From Lucinisca nassula (Eukaryota > Mollusca > Bivalvia > Lucinida > Lucinidae): a stretch of DNA of 64,000 nucleotides. The notes under the pieces are model-generated. The model had not been told where the DNA came from and searched no databases. It saw nothing but the letters and a program-made list of their open reading frames with translations. How positions within the stretch are numbered: position 1 is the first letter of the stretch; each line of letters begins with the position of its first letter. A program made the translations under genes and the position numbers. This document shows positions 29,661 to 42,087 of the stretch, piece by piece. The stretch covers positions 173,249,994 to 173,313,993 of the forward strand of contig OY757012.1 in NCBI GenBank assembly GCA_963580285.1, in the 5' to 3' direction.

Positions 29661-31700
29661 CTCAATACAGTTACTTAGCTATATTTGAGGTACTGAAAAA
29701 AATCATATTTGCAAACAATTACCCAAAAAGATTTTTCATCAGATGGTAGTCTATGTAAATGTAAGAATATGGAAGCCAAAGATTTTTATTCGAAAGTCAC
29801 CATTTTAGTAATTTATTGCATTTTTCCTTGGTTTTGCAAAAAATGATATCTCAATCCACAGAACCACAATGTGTAAAATACTATCATAGAAATGTGGCTC
29901 AAGGTTGCCGCTAGGTTCTGCAACAGAGGAATTTCAAGTAAAATACCAAATAGTACTGAAAATTAATGATTCCCAAAAATTAAAAAAAATGTAATTATCT
30001 CACCTGGTACTATTTTAAATTCAGTGTATGGTAGCCAAAAATGACCAGTTCTACAAATTTGGCAACAAGCTCATTGATTGGGTTGAGGTGTTGGTTGATG
30101 GATGGATGGATGATTTATTTAAGACGCTCAACCCTAATAGGGCATATAGCGTCTAAAAACAATTATATATTATATAAAGTAAGGTTAAAAATTAAAATCT
30201 TAATAATTACAGTTTGTTAAAAAGTCCTGTTCTTAGGTGTTGAAATTTCTTGCATTTAGCTTGTATTTTAATGATTGCCCTTCTTTGGTGCTTTCAGTTA
30301 TTCATTTTATATATTTCAGTCATGCAATTTATAACAATTCATGCAATCACTGCACCAAAGTTTCACTGTGTTACTGATTGTGTTTACAGGATGGGTGATT
30401 TGATACTTGATAAATCAAATACAAAAAAACAATGAAATTAAGAGAAGCCAACCATCTATCCCCATATTTGAACTGAAGGACTGAAAGCAGCCTGTTCAGC
30501 ACCAGAAACTTTGTGCAACTGCCAATAACTACAATGGTATAGAAATGATTTTTACCTATTGGTTCACATGAGACACCTTAAACAAATCAGTGATTTTTTG
30601 ACAGGTGAACTTCTGGACAACACAAAGGTTATATTTATCTAATATATTAAATGATCTGTTGTGTCACCTACTTACCAATGTGTAGGCTGGTTAAAACTCA
30701 CAGAAGCCCAATGCATGTAATATGTTTTGATGAAAAAAGCTTGAATTTTTTTTTTCAATGTGTTTACTTGTAGCTGGATCGAACAACACAATCCGGACAA
30801 TGTTACACATAAAAAATAGTTCGGAAAATGAATGCATACTTTTCATAAAGTAACAAACAAATTATGTTAGAAAGTACCTGAAATTAGTTGCAAGACAGTT
30901 TCAAATATGAATATTACGTATTATGGGCATACACACACTGTTATCAAGTTTCATGAATATTTTCCAATTGGTTGGTTTAAACATATTTTATTCGTATTCT
31001 ACAAGTACAATACAAAGCAAATAAGACTGAAATCATACAAAAAGGGATTCAGAAGAAAGTCAGAGACTTATTTGAATCTGTTTCCCTAAACATTTGCGAT
31101 AATACCATTGAATTAAATCTATATAATTGTCGATGCAAAACAGTAACTATTGTAAGTACAGAATTAGCGACTATGTTCAAAGCTATTTTGTAGCATTTTT
31201 ACATACTAAAAATGGATAAGGTGAAGGTAGCGTTGGAGGGAGGGGGGGGGGGGGGGCTCCACGGGGAATCCATCAGGGTAAAAAATAACAAAGAAAAAAC
31301 AATACAGCTTCTGCCGCTCTCATGTAAAAGGTCTGAGACATTCAAATCAAAGGTGTTTTATCAAGTACCAATAAAACTATTTCTTCAAAGGCGGAACGTA
31401 TAGGTTTGTCGTTCTGAAGGTTGGATATAACTTAGGTTAAAGTCGTATGGTTAACTTTGCGAGGTAGTTCTCTAAAAACAAAATAAGAGTAACAAACCAA
31501 AATATTTAGGTGTATTTGTTGGAGAATTACCGGTTCGGGAGATTATCACAGAAAAGAGCCTGGTTAGACAAGTAAACTTGCCGTAGATTTAAAAAAGACA
31601 TATTCTAGCCCCACACTCTGTTCTCGGACTAACATCAAAAAAAGGAAAAAAAAAAGAAGTGAAAGTGTGTCTAATACGGTAGGAAATGATACGTGCATTC
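29661..31700. other. Unassigned AT-rich DNA
   Basis: About 2 kb without repeats or domains that I recognise. A GGAT microsatellite is followed by a hairpin AGACGCT..AGCGTCT enclosing CCCTAATAGGG (30,105-30,155), possibly the 3' end of a retroposon on the minus strand. A poly-G run lies at about 31,241-31,256. Short ORFs (60-63 codons) look fortuitous. Confidence 0.45.
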
Positions 31701-31783
31701 ATCGCCTAATTATGGTTGGTTTGGAATCTTTTAGTTTTTAAAATAAAGTTATGGACAAGGAGGACGATTTGTTTGTTCTCGTT

Positions 31784-32944
31784 TTAATTTAGTGTTTGGT
31801 CACCATAAAGTAGAGTATCGAGAGTTGGTTGACAAAACTGATAAACTGATCTTAACATTTCTTCTCTAAAGTTCGCATATCGTGGACAGTGAAGAAGAAA
31901 ATGTTCGGTGTCTTCGACGAGACCACATACACATAAAGCACTTGGGACAATGTTTCTTGAGAAGAGGTGTTCGTTTAAGGAGCTGCATTTGGTTCTAAGC
32001 CGGCTGTGATAAATTTGTCCGAGACGTTTCCCTGCGTTGAAATGACGAGGCGTAGGGATTAAGTTAGTATTGAGTTGACGTTTAAGTGATGCTAAACTGG
32101 AGCTGTTTCTGATCTCCTCAGACAGAGAGTTCCAAGTTCTTATCGCACTTGGAAGAAAAGAATTAAAGTAGAGCTGTGAGTGACTGTGAATAGTTTGAAT
32201 GTTGGTAGAATTACGAAGGCTATACGAAACATTTTCTCCCACTTTAGCTGGTAAGAGTGAAGATAGATATGCTGGAGAAATGCCATGATACATTTTGTAA
32301 AGCATAGCAATTTTATGTTTATTTCTTCGTGAGGCCAACGTATCCCATCCAGTTTCAGAGTAAAGAAGATTTAGAGAAACCAGTCTGGTTGCCCCAGTAA
32401 CTATACGTGCTGCCTCAATCTGTATTTTTTCAAGTTCATATGCTTCATACTGGGTGCAATTGTCCCATACCACGTCGGCATATTCTAGAAGAGGTCTAAT
32501 GAACGAACAATAAATAGTCTGAAGTGATTTTCTATCAAGTAGAAATTTTAGTTTACGCATGATATTAATCCGATTCCATGCTTTTGATTTGATTTCGGCT
32601 AGGTGTTCATGCCACGTGCAATCACTAGAAAATATAAGGCCTAGGTGTTTATGAGTACTGACCTCAGATATTTCTTGAGTGTCCATGAAAATTGGTGGGT
32701 GGTAAGGTTTATTGATTTTACGAGAGAGCAAGAGAGATTCAGACTTTGTAGAGTTGAAGCTGACTAGCCACTTTTTTGCCCATTGCTGTATCCTTTCTAG
32801 ATCATCATTTAAGAGGTGAGCAGCTTCAACCGGGTTTTCAACAATTATGTAAAGACTCGTGTCGTCTGCAAACAGACGTATCGTGCAATGGATATCTTCA
32901 ACAATATCATTAATGTATACTAAAAACAAGAGAGGACCAATTGG
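31784..32944 (-). CDS. Non-LTR retrotransposon reverse transcriptase, 5'-truncated
   Basis: The frame is open from about 32,944 (an in-frame stop lies just before PIGPLLFLVYINDI) to the stop at 31,784; the first methionine is at 32,929 (381 codons). Residues 1-27 carry the end of the palm, with the catalytic FADD motif at 20-23. The thumb and connection region follows (HLGLIFSSDCTWHEHLAEIK, 95-114; FIRPLLEYADVVW, 143-155). The C-terminus has SAIRTWNSLSEEIR (261-274) and a CxC..H..C motif (C333, C335, H343, C348), usual in Jockey/CR1-type LINEs. The endonuclease and fingers are missing, as expected from incomplete target-primed reverse transcription. The remaining frame has no stop, so the copy is not old. 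Its exact clade is undecided. Confidence 0.9.
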   Translation of the reverse strand, partial: PIGPLLFLVYINDIVEDIHCTIRLFADDTSLYIIVENPVEAAHLLNDDLERIQQWAKKWLVSFNSTKSESLLLSRKINKPYHPPIFMDTQEISEVSTHKHLGLIFSSDCTWHEHLAEIKSKAWNRINIMRKLKFLLDRKSLQTIYCSFIRPLLEYADVVWDNCTQYEAYELEKIQIEAARIVTGATRLVSLNLLYSETGWDTLASRRNKHKIAMLYKMYHGISPAYLSSLLPAKVGENVSYSLRNSTNIQTIHSHSQLYFNSFLPSAIRTWNSLSEEIRNSSSLASLKRQLNTNLIPTPRHFNAGKRLGQIYHSRLRTKCSSLNEHLFSRNIVPSALCVCGLVEDTEHFLLHCPRYANFREEMLRSVYQFCQPTLDTLLYGDQTLN

Positions 32945-33009
32945 TTAACAAGTTATGGCAAGCTGCACAAGATTAGTATATACAAAATAACCAAAACAAC
33001 AAAAAAAAA

Positions 33010-33480
33010 AAAGATGTGTTTGTAAAAAACTGATGTCCCCGGACAGCGCATGTGAAATATGAAAGGCTATCACAAACCAATCAAAAGGTATGGCCAATGT
33101 TCAAGTCTTAAAAAAGTAATCAAGGTCACAAAGTCAAAAATTATGGTACCTGAAAAGGTCTGTGACAAGGAATGCTCTTGTGAAATATGAAACCCAAACA
33201 CTTACCAATCGAAAGTTATGGTCAATGTTAAATTTTTTTAAAAGTCGGTCAAACGTCAAGGTCAAGGTCACAAGGTAAAAAATATGGTACCACTGGAAAG
33301 GTCTTGTGACACGTGAAATATGAAAGCCCTATCACATACCAATCGAAAGTAATGGCCAATGTTAAAGTCTTCAAAAAGTAGGTCAAACGTCAAGGTCAAG
33401 GTCACAAGGTCAAACATTCTGGAACCACTGGAAAGGTATTGTGACAAGGTATGCACATGTGAAATATGAAAGGTGTCTCA
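33010..33480 (+). repeat. AAGGTCA-rich tandem array, about 137 bp monomers
   Basis: Monomers share ATTATGGTACCACTGGAAAG, TCTTGTGACA, CACATGTGAAATATGAAAG, CAATCGAAAGT and GTCAAGGTCAAGGTCAC. The GGTACC landmark falls near 33,146 and 33,287, with a GGAACC variant near 33,420. Same family as 35,700-36,240. Confidence 0.85.
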
Positions 33481-33481
33481 C

Positions 33482-35700
33482 TTGATGGTCTAATATCGCT
33501 CACCTGAGCTAAGAGATTAACATGTCGGTCCCAGGGCGGTGCAATTTTTGGACCCAGGTCTATAATTTGAACAATCTAAACAGAGGTCTACTGAATGAAG
33601 CTTAACATCGAATATCAAAGGCATGGGCCTTCTGGTTTCGGACAAGAAGATTTTTAAAAGTTTTCTCTGTATAAGTCTATGTAAAACCAGTGGGCACAAA
33701 GGCGGGGCCATTTTTGGCCCCCATGCTATGATTTGAACGATCATGGTAGAGGTCAATTAGATGATCTGGGCCTTCTGGTTTCAGACAAGAAGATTTTTAT
33801 ATGTTTTCCCTATAAAAGCCTATATAAAACCGCTTTTTGGCCCCAGGGTTATAATTTGAACAACCTTGGTAGAGGTCCACCAGATGAAGCGTCACACCAA
33901 ATATCAAAGACCTGGGCCTTCTTGTTTCAGACAAGAAGATTTTTAAAGGTTTTCCCTCTATAAGCCTATGTAAAACCAGTGGGGCCGGCGCAGGAGCATT
34001 TTTGGCCCCAGGGCTATAATCTGAACAATCTTGGTACAGGTCCACTAAATATAGTTCCATACCAAATGCCAAAGACCTGAGCTTTCCGGTTTCAGACAAG
34101 AAGAATTTTAAAGGTTTTCCCAATATAACCCTATGTAAAACCAGTGGGTCCCGGCGCAGGGGCAGTTTTAGCCCCAAGGCTATAATTTGAACAATCACGG
34201 TAGAGGTTCGCTATATGAAGCATCATACAAAATATCAAAGACCTGGGCCTTCTGGTTTCAGAGAAGAAGATTTTTAAAGGTTTTGCCCTATATTAGCCTA
34301 TGTAAAACCAGTGGGCCCCGGCGCTGGGGCGTTTTTTTTTTTTTTTTTTTTTTTGGCCCCAGGGCTATAATTTGAACAATCTTGGTAAAGGTCCACTAGA
34401 TGAAGCTTCATACCAAATATCAAAGACCTGGGCCGCCTTCTGGTTTCAGACAAGAGGTTTTTTAAAGGTTTTCCCTATAAACGCCTATCTAAAATCAGTG
34501 GGCCCCGGTGCGGGGGGGGGGGGGGGGCATTATTGGCCCCAGGGCTATAAATTGAACGATCTTGGTATAGGTCCATTAGATGGAGCTTCATACCAAATAT
34601 TTCAGAAAAGAAGATTTGTAAAGGTTTCTCCCATATAAGCCTATCTAAAACCAGTGGGCCCCGGCGCGGGGTCGTTTTTGGCCCCAGGGCTATATTTTGA
34701 ACAATCTTGGTAGAGGTCCACTAGATGAAGCTTCATACCAAATATCGAAGACCTGGGCCTTCTGGTTTCAGAGAAGAAGATTTTTAAAGGTTTCTCCCAT
34801 AAAAGCCTATGTAAAACCAGTGGGTCCCGGCACGGGGGCGTTTTTGGCCCCACGGTTATAATTTGAACAATCGCGGTAGAGGTTCATCAGAAGAAGCTTC
34901 ATACCAAATATCAAAGACCTGGGCCGCCTTCTGGTTTAAGACAAGAGGATTTTTATGTTTTCCCTATATAAGCCTATGAAAAACCAGTGGGCCCCGGCGC
35001 GGGGTCGTTTTTGGCCCCAGGGCTATAATTTGAACAATCTTGGTAGAGGTTCACTAGATGAAGCTTCATACCGAATATCAATGACCAGGGCCTTCTGGTT
35101 TCAGACAAGAAGATTTTTAAAGGTTTTCCCTATATAAGCCTATATAAAACCAATGGGCGCGGGGGCGGAGCCGTTTTTGGCCCCAGGGCTATAATTTGAA
35201 CAACCTTGGTCCACTAGATGAAGCTTCATATCAAATATCAAAGACCTGGGCTTTCTGGTTTCAGACAAGAAGATTTTAAAAGTTTTCCCTATATGAGCCT
35301 ATGTAAAACCAGTGGGCCCCGGCGCGGGGGCATTTTTTGGCCCCATGGCTATAATTTGAACAATCTTGGTAGAGGTTCACTAGATGAAGCTTCATACCAA
35401 ATATCAAAGACCTAGGCCTTCTGGTTTCAGAGAAGAAGTTTTTTAAAGTCTTTTTTTTTTCTTATTTTCCCCTTTTCGTTGCCATGGCAACCAGAGGTCT
35501 GCATGGAATTGAATTTTTTGAACAACTTTGAGAGAGGACCACCTAAGGATCATCATTGCCAAGTTTGGTCAGAATCTCTTCAGTGGTTTAGGAGGATATG
35601 TTGTTTAAAGAAATTGTGAACGGACGGACATACGGACGGACGACGACGACGGACGGTGACCGATCACAATGGCTACCCGGGAGCCTTCGGGTCAAATGTC
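33482..35700 (+). mobile_element. Composite element with GGCCCC-type 166 bp array
   Basis: Begins with ATATCGCTCACCTGAGCTAA. About 11-12 monomers (33,520-35,440) each carry GCCCCAGGGCTATAATTTGA, GGTAGAGGTCCACTAGATGA, AGACCTGGGCCTTCTGGTTT and TATGTAAAACCAGTGGGCCC. It then exits through a non-repeat flank with CAGTGGTTTAGGAGGATATG, an (ACGG)n run (35,630-35,655) and CGATCACAATGGCT. The ORFs here (up to 133 codons) are translations of the monomer and not genes. Confidence 0.8.
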
Positions 35701-36331
35701 AAGGTAACAAGCTCAAAATTTATGATACCACCGGAAAGATCTTGTGACATGGAATGCATAAATGAAAAATGAACGTCCTATCACTAACTAACCAAAAGTT
35801 ATGGCCAATGCTTAGGTTTTTAAAAAGTAGGTCAAAGATCAAGGTTAAGGTCATAAGGTCAAACATTATTGGATTGTTGGAAAGGTCTTGTGACATAGAA
35901 TGCACATGTGAAATATGAAAGCCATATCACCTAGCAATCGAAAGTAATGGCCAATGTTAAAGTTTTTGAAAAAAAAAATAGGTCAAACGTCAATGTCAAG
36001 GTCACAATGTCAAAAATCATGGTACCGTTGGAAAGATCTTGTAACATAGAAGGCACATGTGAAGTATGAAAGCACTATCACTTACCAATCGACAGTTATG
36101 GCCAATGTTAAAGGTTTTAAAAATGTAGGATAAACGTAGTTAAAACGTCAAGGTCAAGGTCGCGAGGTCAAAAATTATGGTACCACTGGAAAGGTCTTGT
36201 GACAAGGAATCCACATGTGAAATGCCCAATGTTAAGGTTATTGTGGACAGACAAACAAACAGACAAACAGACAGACAGACAGACAGACCAAAAGCTATAT
36301 GCCCCCACGAATCTTTGATTCCGGGGGCATA
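35701..36331 (+). mobile_element. AAGGTCA array ending in (GACA)n and CCCCC/GGGGG hairpin
   Basis: Four monomers of about 150 bp (GGTACC-type landmark near 35,728, 35,871, 36,022 and 36,179). An (ACAGACAG)n run (36,243-36,289) follows, then a terminal hairpin TATGCCCCC..GGGGGCATA (36,298-36,331). The Val-Cys-Leu-Ser-type ORFs are translations of the microsatellite. Confidence 0.8.
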
Positions 36332-37040
36332 ATAAACACAAGAGGACCATGATGGTCCTATATCGCACACCTGAGCTAAGAGATTTGTATGTGGGTGTCA
36401 GGTCAGGGCAATGTTTGGCCTCAGGTCCATAATTTGAACAATTTTGGTAGAGGTCCACTAAATGAAACTTAATAACAAATATCAAAGTCCTGGGCCTTCT
36501 GACTTCAGACAAGAAGTTTCTAAAAGTTTCCCTATATAGGTCTATGTAAGACCAGTTGGCCCCGTGATGGGGTAAACAATCAGGGTAGAGGTCCACTAGA
36601 TGAAGTTTCATACCAAATATCAAAGACATGGGCCTTCTGGTTTCAGACAAGAAGTTTTTTTAAAGATTTCCCTATAATGCCTTTGTAAAACCAGGGGGGC
36701 CTGGTGCAAGGGCATTTTTGGTCCCGGGGCTCATAATTTGAACAATCTTGGTAGAGGTCCACTAGATGAAGCTTCATACCAAACATCAAAGACCTGGGCC
36801 TTCTGGATTCAAACAAAAAGTTTTTTAAAGGTTTTTCCTATATATGCCTTTGTAAAACCAGGGGGCCCTGGTGCAAGGGCATTTTTGGCCCAGGGCTATA
36901 ATTTGAACAATCTTGGTAGAGGTCCACAAGATGAAGCTTCATACAAAATATCAAAGACATGGGCCTTCTGGTTTCAGACAAGAAGATTTTTAAAGGTTTT
37001 CCTTATATATGCCTATGTAAAAGCAGGAGGCCCTGTGGCA
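36171..37040 (+). repeat. 870 bp tandem duplication, copy 1
   Basis: Copy 1 starts AAAATTATGGTACC and ends CCCTGTGGCA, and is followed directly by copy 2. No difference between the copies was seen by eye. It spans the end of the AAGGTCA element and the start of the next GGCCCC-type element. Microhomology CA lies at the breakpoints. Confidence 0.9.
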
Positions 37041-39204
37041 AAAATTATGGTACCACTGGAAAGGTCTTGTGACAAGGAATCCACATGTGAAATGCCCAAT
37101 GTTAAGGTTATTGTGGACAGACAAACAAACAGACAAACAGACAGACAGACAGACAGACCAAAAGCTATATGCCCCCACGAATCTTTGATTCCGGGGGCAT
37201 AATAAACACAAGAGGACCATGATGGTCCTATATCGCACACCTGAGCTAAGAGATTTGTATGTGGGTGTCAGGTCAGGGCAATGTTTGGCCTCAGGTCCAT
37301 AATTTGAACAATTTTGGTAGAGGTCCACTAAATGAAACTTAATAACAAATATCAAAGTCCTGGGCCTTCTGACTTCAGACAAGAAGTTTCTAAAAGTTTC
37401 CCTATATAGGTCTATGTAAGACCAGTTGGCCCCGTGATGGGGTAAACAATCAGGGTAGAGGTCCACTAGATGAAGTTTCATACCAAATATCAAAGACATG
37501 GGCCTTCTGGTTTCAGACAAGAAGTTTTTTTAAAGATTTCCCTATAATGCCTTTGTAAAACCAGGGGGGCCTGGTGCAAGGGCATTTTTGGTCCCGGGGC
37601 TCATAATTTGAACAATCTTGGTAGAGGTCCACTAGATGAAGCTTCATACCAAACATCAAAGACCTGGGCCTTCTGGATTCAAACAAAAAGTTTTTTAAAG
37701 GTTTTTCCTATATATGCCTTTGTAAAACCAGGGGGCCCTGGTGCAAGGGCATTTTTGGCCCAGGGCTATAATTTGAACAATCTTGGTAGAGGTCCACAAG
37801 ATGAAGCTTCATACAAAATATCAAAGACATGGGCCTTCTGGTTTCAGACAAGAAGATTTTTAAAGGTTTTCCTTATATATGCCTATGTAAAAGCAGGAGG
37901 CCCTGTGGCAGTGGCATTTTTGGCCCACGGGCTATAATTTGAACAATCGTGGTAGAGGTCCACTAGATGAAGCTCCATACCAAATATCAAAGACCTGGGC
38001 CTTCTGGTTCCAGACAAGAAGATTTTTAAAGGTTTTCCCTATATAAGCCTATGTAAAACCAGTGGGCCCCGGGGCGGGGCCATTTTTGGCCCCAGGGCAA
38101 TAATTTGAACAATCGTGGTAGAGGTTCACTAGATGAAGCTTCATACCAAATATCAAAGACCTGGAACTTCTGGTTTCCGAAAAGAAGATTTTTACAGGTT
38201 TTCCCTATATAAGCCTATGAAAAACCAGTGGGCCCCGGGGCGGGGCCATTTTTGGCCCCAGGGCAATAATTTGAACAATCTTGGTAGAGGTCCACTAGAT
38301 GAAGCTTCATATCAAATATCAAAGACCTGGGCCTTCTGGTTCCAAACAAGAAGATTTTTAAAGGTTTTCACTATATAAGCCTATGTAAATATGTTCTATA
38401 AAAGGTTTATCCTTTGGAAGCAAGGAATACACTATAGAATTGAAAAATATGGAGTGTACATGTTTTCTGGGCCAGATTAGCTAGTTTCGGCCAATTAGGC
38501 CTCAACAGTGACCCTCAGATATTTTCAAAATTCCACAATGGAATCAATGATCCCAAAGGACAAGAAAATATAATCTACACCATGATGTAGGGCAGTGAGA
38601 CGTTTTACCGCCAATTTTGGCCCCAGGGCAATAATTTGAACAATCTTGGTAGACGTCCACTAGATGAAGCTTCATATCAAATATCAAAGACCTGGGCCTT
38701 CTGGTTCCAGACAAGAAGATTTTTAAAGGTTTTCCCTAGATAAAGCCTGTGTAAAACCAGTGGGCCCCGGGGTGGGGCCATTTTTTGCCCCGGGGCAATA
38801 ATTTGAACAATCTTGGTAGAGGTCCACAAGATGAAGCTTCATACCAAATATCAAAGACCTGGCCCTTCTGGTTTCAGACAAGAAGATTTTTAAAGGTTTT
38901 CCCTATATAAGCCTATGTAAAACCAGTGGGCCCCGGGGCGGGGCCATTTATGTCCCCAGGGCAATAATATGAACAATCTTGGTAGAGGTCCACTAGATGA
39001 AACTTCATACCAAATATCAAAGACCTGGGCCTTCTGGTTCCAGACAAGAAGATTTTTTAAAGGTTTTCCCTTTATAAGCCTATGTAAAACCAGTCGGCCC
39101 CGCCCCATTTTTGGCCCCAGGGCAATAATTTGAACAATCTTGGTAGAGGTCCACTAGACGAAGCTTCATACTAAATATCAAAGACCTGGGCCTTCTGGTT
39201 TCAG
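36338..39204 (+). mobile_element. Composite element with GGCCCC-type array
   Basis: Starts with hairpin AGGACCATGATGGTCCT (36,343-36,359) and CGCACACCTGAGCTAAGAG. Monomers of about 165 bp then run to 39,204. A 230 bp unrelated block (38,390-38,620) interrupts the array. The 870 bp duplication lies at its 5' side. Confidence 0.8.
37041..37910 (+). repeat. 870 bp tandem duplication, copy 2
   Basis: Second copy, offset exactly 870 bp. The hairpin recurs at 37,168-37,201. Confidence 0.9.
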
Positions 39205-39689
39205 TCGGTACTTGCCGAGAATCTGTCGCTGAAGCATTTCAAAGGTGCAGCAAAACCTTTTCACTCCTGGCCATTTCTTACGAAATGGCTTTGTGTCACT
39301 TTTGATTTTGAACCTTATGAACTACTTATTGACAGAACTTCAAGCTCTTGTGCTCAGACCAGAGGATAGGGGCCTATTTACTTTTTTGAGGTGCATACCA
39401 AAATTATTTCATCGAGTGTTTTGAAAACATCCAAATTTTGATATTTCGGATGTATTCATCACACGATATTAAATACTTTTAGTATTCACCGAAAAAAGTA
39501 AATTTTCTTTTTATTTTATCGTACGTAACATTTTGACCTTGACACGTCACAACTGTCAGTTTCAAAACATAAACAGATCGCAATGCCATTTTGAATACAG
39601 CATTTTTACAGTTCAAAGAGTGCTTTTCAAGGTATTTTACAGAAATATTTTATCGATAACAAATGACTTTTGGCGAGAAAATTTAGTCC
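39205..39689. other. Unassigned AT-rich DNA
   Basis: Nothing recognised apart from a TTTTGACCTTGACACGTCAC stretch near 39,531. Confidence 0.4.
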
Positions 39690-40016
39690 ATACGGGAGCG
39701 TAAACGTCTCATTAGATCAAGGAAATTATATATTGAGATAAAGTTTTATTTATCTTCACTTATTAACTTGTTTCTGCATATTTGTTGTTAGATGATCTCG
39801 AGATGTTTATTTATTATAAGCATGTATGGAAACGAGAATTTAACATATTATTTATTGCATTTAGAATTAAGAAAAACAATTTATAGCTAAATAAAAATGA
39901 TGAGATGCACTTATTTGTCATCTTCTTCCAAAAATATACTTTGACATGGCATTATATTTCTGAAGATCTTTTGGAATTTATCTTATGTTACCTATGTATC
40001 AGCGGTCATTTTAAAA
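39690..40016 (+). repeat. Outer inverted repeat, left arm
   Basis: GAGCGTAAACGTCTCATTAG, TATATTGAGATAAAG, TCTCGAGATG and TGGCATTATATTTCTGAAGA recur in reverse complement at 46,155-46,525, and again at about 52,135-52,505 in the duplicated copy. The arms are imperfect, over about 330 bp. Confidence 0.8.
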
Positions 40017-40025
40017 TAGGCAGTG

Positions 40026-40125
40026 GCTAGCGGTCCGGTACCGGACGACCAGCCTACGAGTCTGCCCGTTCGGTACCGGACGGCTAGCCAACCCACGTAG
40101 GAATGGCTAGCCGTCCGGTAGTAAA
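40026..40125 (+). repeat. GTCCGGTACCGGAC-type inverted repeat, left arm
   Basis: GGTCCGGTACCGGACGACC .. CGGCTAGCCAACCCACGTAG .. GGCTAGCCGTCCGGTAGTAA. The reverse complement is at 42,088-42,190 and its duplicate at 48,066-48,168. Each arm is itself rich in short palindromes. Confidence 0.85.
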
Positions 40126-40914
40126 TTTTAGACTCTCATTTCATATAGGGTATGAATGCTGAATAGCACTTGTATCATTTTCTGAAGTACTGGATGCTAA
40201 ATAGTTCCTAGTTTGAGACTGTGTAAATGTCATTGAGATCATTTTAAAAATAAATAAATATATAAACAGAGCCGTGTCGGTAATGCATGATTGTCGTAAC
40301 AATTATGTATGTGATAATAAAAGTTGTAGTCCTGTTTACTTATTTCTAATATTATTACTATCAATAATATTTTTATATAACTACCAATCGGTAATATAAC
40401 TTAATATTTTTTATAAGTTTATATATTTTACTTTTCCTTTCTTTATGTAAATGCGGCTTGAAGGTATCAAGCGTCGCGAGAAACATCTAATAGCAATTGA
40501 GCAGTACCGTAAAAATCCTAAGAAATAAGGATCTTGTTGTCTCCCAGTTATTCTCCTAAATTTTTAACAAATTTGTTTCACGATCCAGCAAAGAGTCCAA
40601 AAGGTGCAGATGGAATGGCAAACAGTGTAGACCCTCCTTCAGGAGCAGTCTGATGTGGGACTACACTATTTGCCAAAGCCTATCTGTCCCAATATATGGG
40701 ATCATTACGGTAATTGCTCTACTCATAAGGTTTCGGATCGTTGGCTTTATGTGTGCCCTGCAAACGAGATAACTAGAGAAAGCGACCAGTGGGTCACATA
40801 TACCCCAGGCCAGCGCCACCCTCTGACATATCTTTCGAGCTTGTATGTAATATGAATGAAGAAGTGAAGAAGCTATAAGAATCTATAAATGTGCTTGTAA
40901 AAGCTCAACCAAAC
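40126..40914. other. Unassigned DNA containing one family P palindrome
   Basis: AT-rich low-copy sequence. Positions 40,617-40,674 are a family P palindrome (GGCAAACAGTGTAGACCCTC .. GGGACTACACTATTTGCC). The 66-codon frame at 40,655 is fortuitous. Confidence 0.5.
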
Positions 40915-41757
40915 AAAAAATTTCTAAATGGACCCAGGGAGTGAGGGCATCAAAGTTACTGAATGGGTGGGGGCATCAATGTTACTGAAGCAGCACGGTG
41001 GGTATGCATCAATGAAATCTTTGGACTGGTATGCAACATCAATGCAAGTATCAAATGAATTTGTCTTAGAGTTTAGAACATACAGGCATCTATAAACTTT
41101 GTCATAAAACTTTAACCAAATGTAAAATTACTAAGTCTGTGACCTTGACATCAATGTCACTGTGGGGGTGGGGGTGACATGCATCAATGAAATCTTTAGA
41201 CCAGTATGTAACTTCAATGTAAGTATCAACTCAATCTATCAAAGGGTTCAGAAGATACAATTTCTTAGAAACTTTAACGCAAAACTTTAACCAAATGTAA
41301 AATTTCTAAGTCTGTGACCTTGACCTCAAGGTCACTGTGGGCGTGGGACATGCATCAATGAAATGTTTAGACCAGTATGTAACTTCAGTGTAAGTATCAA
41401 CTCAATCTATCAAAGGGTTCAGAAGATACAATCTCTTAGAAAGTTTAACGCAAAAACTTTAACCAAATGTAAAATTTCTAAGTATGTGACCTTGACCTCA
41501 AGGTCACTGTGGGGGGTGGGGGGAAACATGCATCAATGAAATCTTTAGACCAGTATGTAACTTCCGTGTAAGTATCAACTCAATCTATCAAAGGGTTCAG
41601 GAGATACAATCTCTTCGAAACTTTAACGCAAAACTTTAACCAAAATGTTAACGGACGGAATGACGGACGGAAAGACGGACACACGGACGGACGGACAGAC
41701 GAACGGCAAGACGAAAACTATATACCCCCATAGCATACTTCGTATGCCGGGGGTATA
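40915..41757 (+). mobile_element. Composite element end: 175 bp array, (ACGG)n, terminal hairpin
   Basis: About four monomers (CTAAGTCTGTGACC near 41,131 and 41,308, CTAAGTATGTGACC near 41,478) with the palindrome TGACCTTGACCTCAAGGTCA, AACATGCATCAATGAAATCT and CAATCTATCAAAGGGTTCAG. A GACGGACGG-type run follows (41,645-41,705), then a terminal hairpin TATACCCCC..GGGGGTATA (41,721-41,757) around GCATACTTCGTATGC. Same architecture as 55,693-57,162. Confidence 0.8.
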
Positions 41758-41844
41758 ATTACCCCTAATTGATATTTCTTTGTCACTACCATGTTGAACA
41801 GATAGGTTCAATTTAATGTTAATCTATCAAGCTCAACATCGGAT

Positions 41845-41932
41845 TTTAATAATAACAATAATAATATAAAATAGAAATTATAACATTGACATAATAATAA
41901 TAATCATAATAATAGTAATAATAATAACTTTC
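41845..41932. repeat. (AAT)n-rich microsatellite
   Basis: AATAATAATAATCATAATAA-type sequence, repeated in copy B at about 47,823-47,910. Confidence 0.8.
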
Positions 41933-42087
41933 ACAGTGCCCGGACAAGGCTTTGAGTACAACAGTCTATTGCTATAGGGTCAATTACAATTATGCCCCTT
42001 ACTTAAAGTTAGTAAAAAAAATGGCGACAAACAGGTGATAAAAATACAGTTAGAGTAAATTAAAAATATTTTTATTACACTATGATA

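Noticed and set aside
29661..31700. Host gene exons in the longest repeat-poor stretch
   Set aside because: No ORF over 63 codons, no recognisable domain and no convincing splice-site and ORF combination. Short exons cannot be excluded without transcript data.
33797..34198. 133-codon ORF and the many similar ORFs at 33.7-39.1 and 57.7-63.9 kb
   Set aside because: All are frames of the 165 bp monomer. Monomer length varies and frames change between units, so no selection on coding is visible.
36168..36650. 160- and 176-codon ORFs as novel repeat proteins
   Set aside because: They are the reverse-strand translation of GGCCCC monomers and the (GACA)n tract (poly VCLS), duplicated with the 870 bp block.
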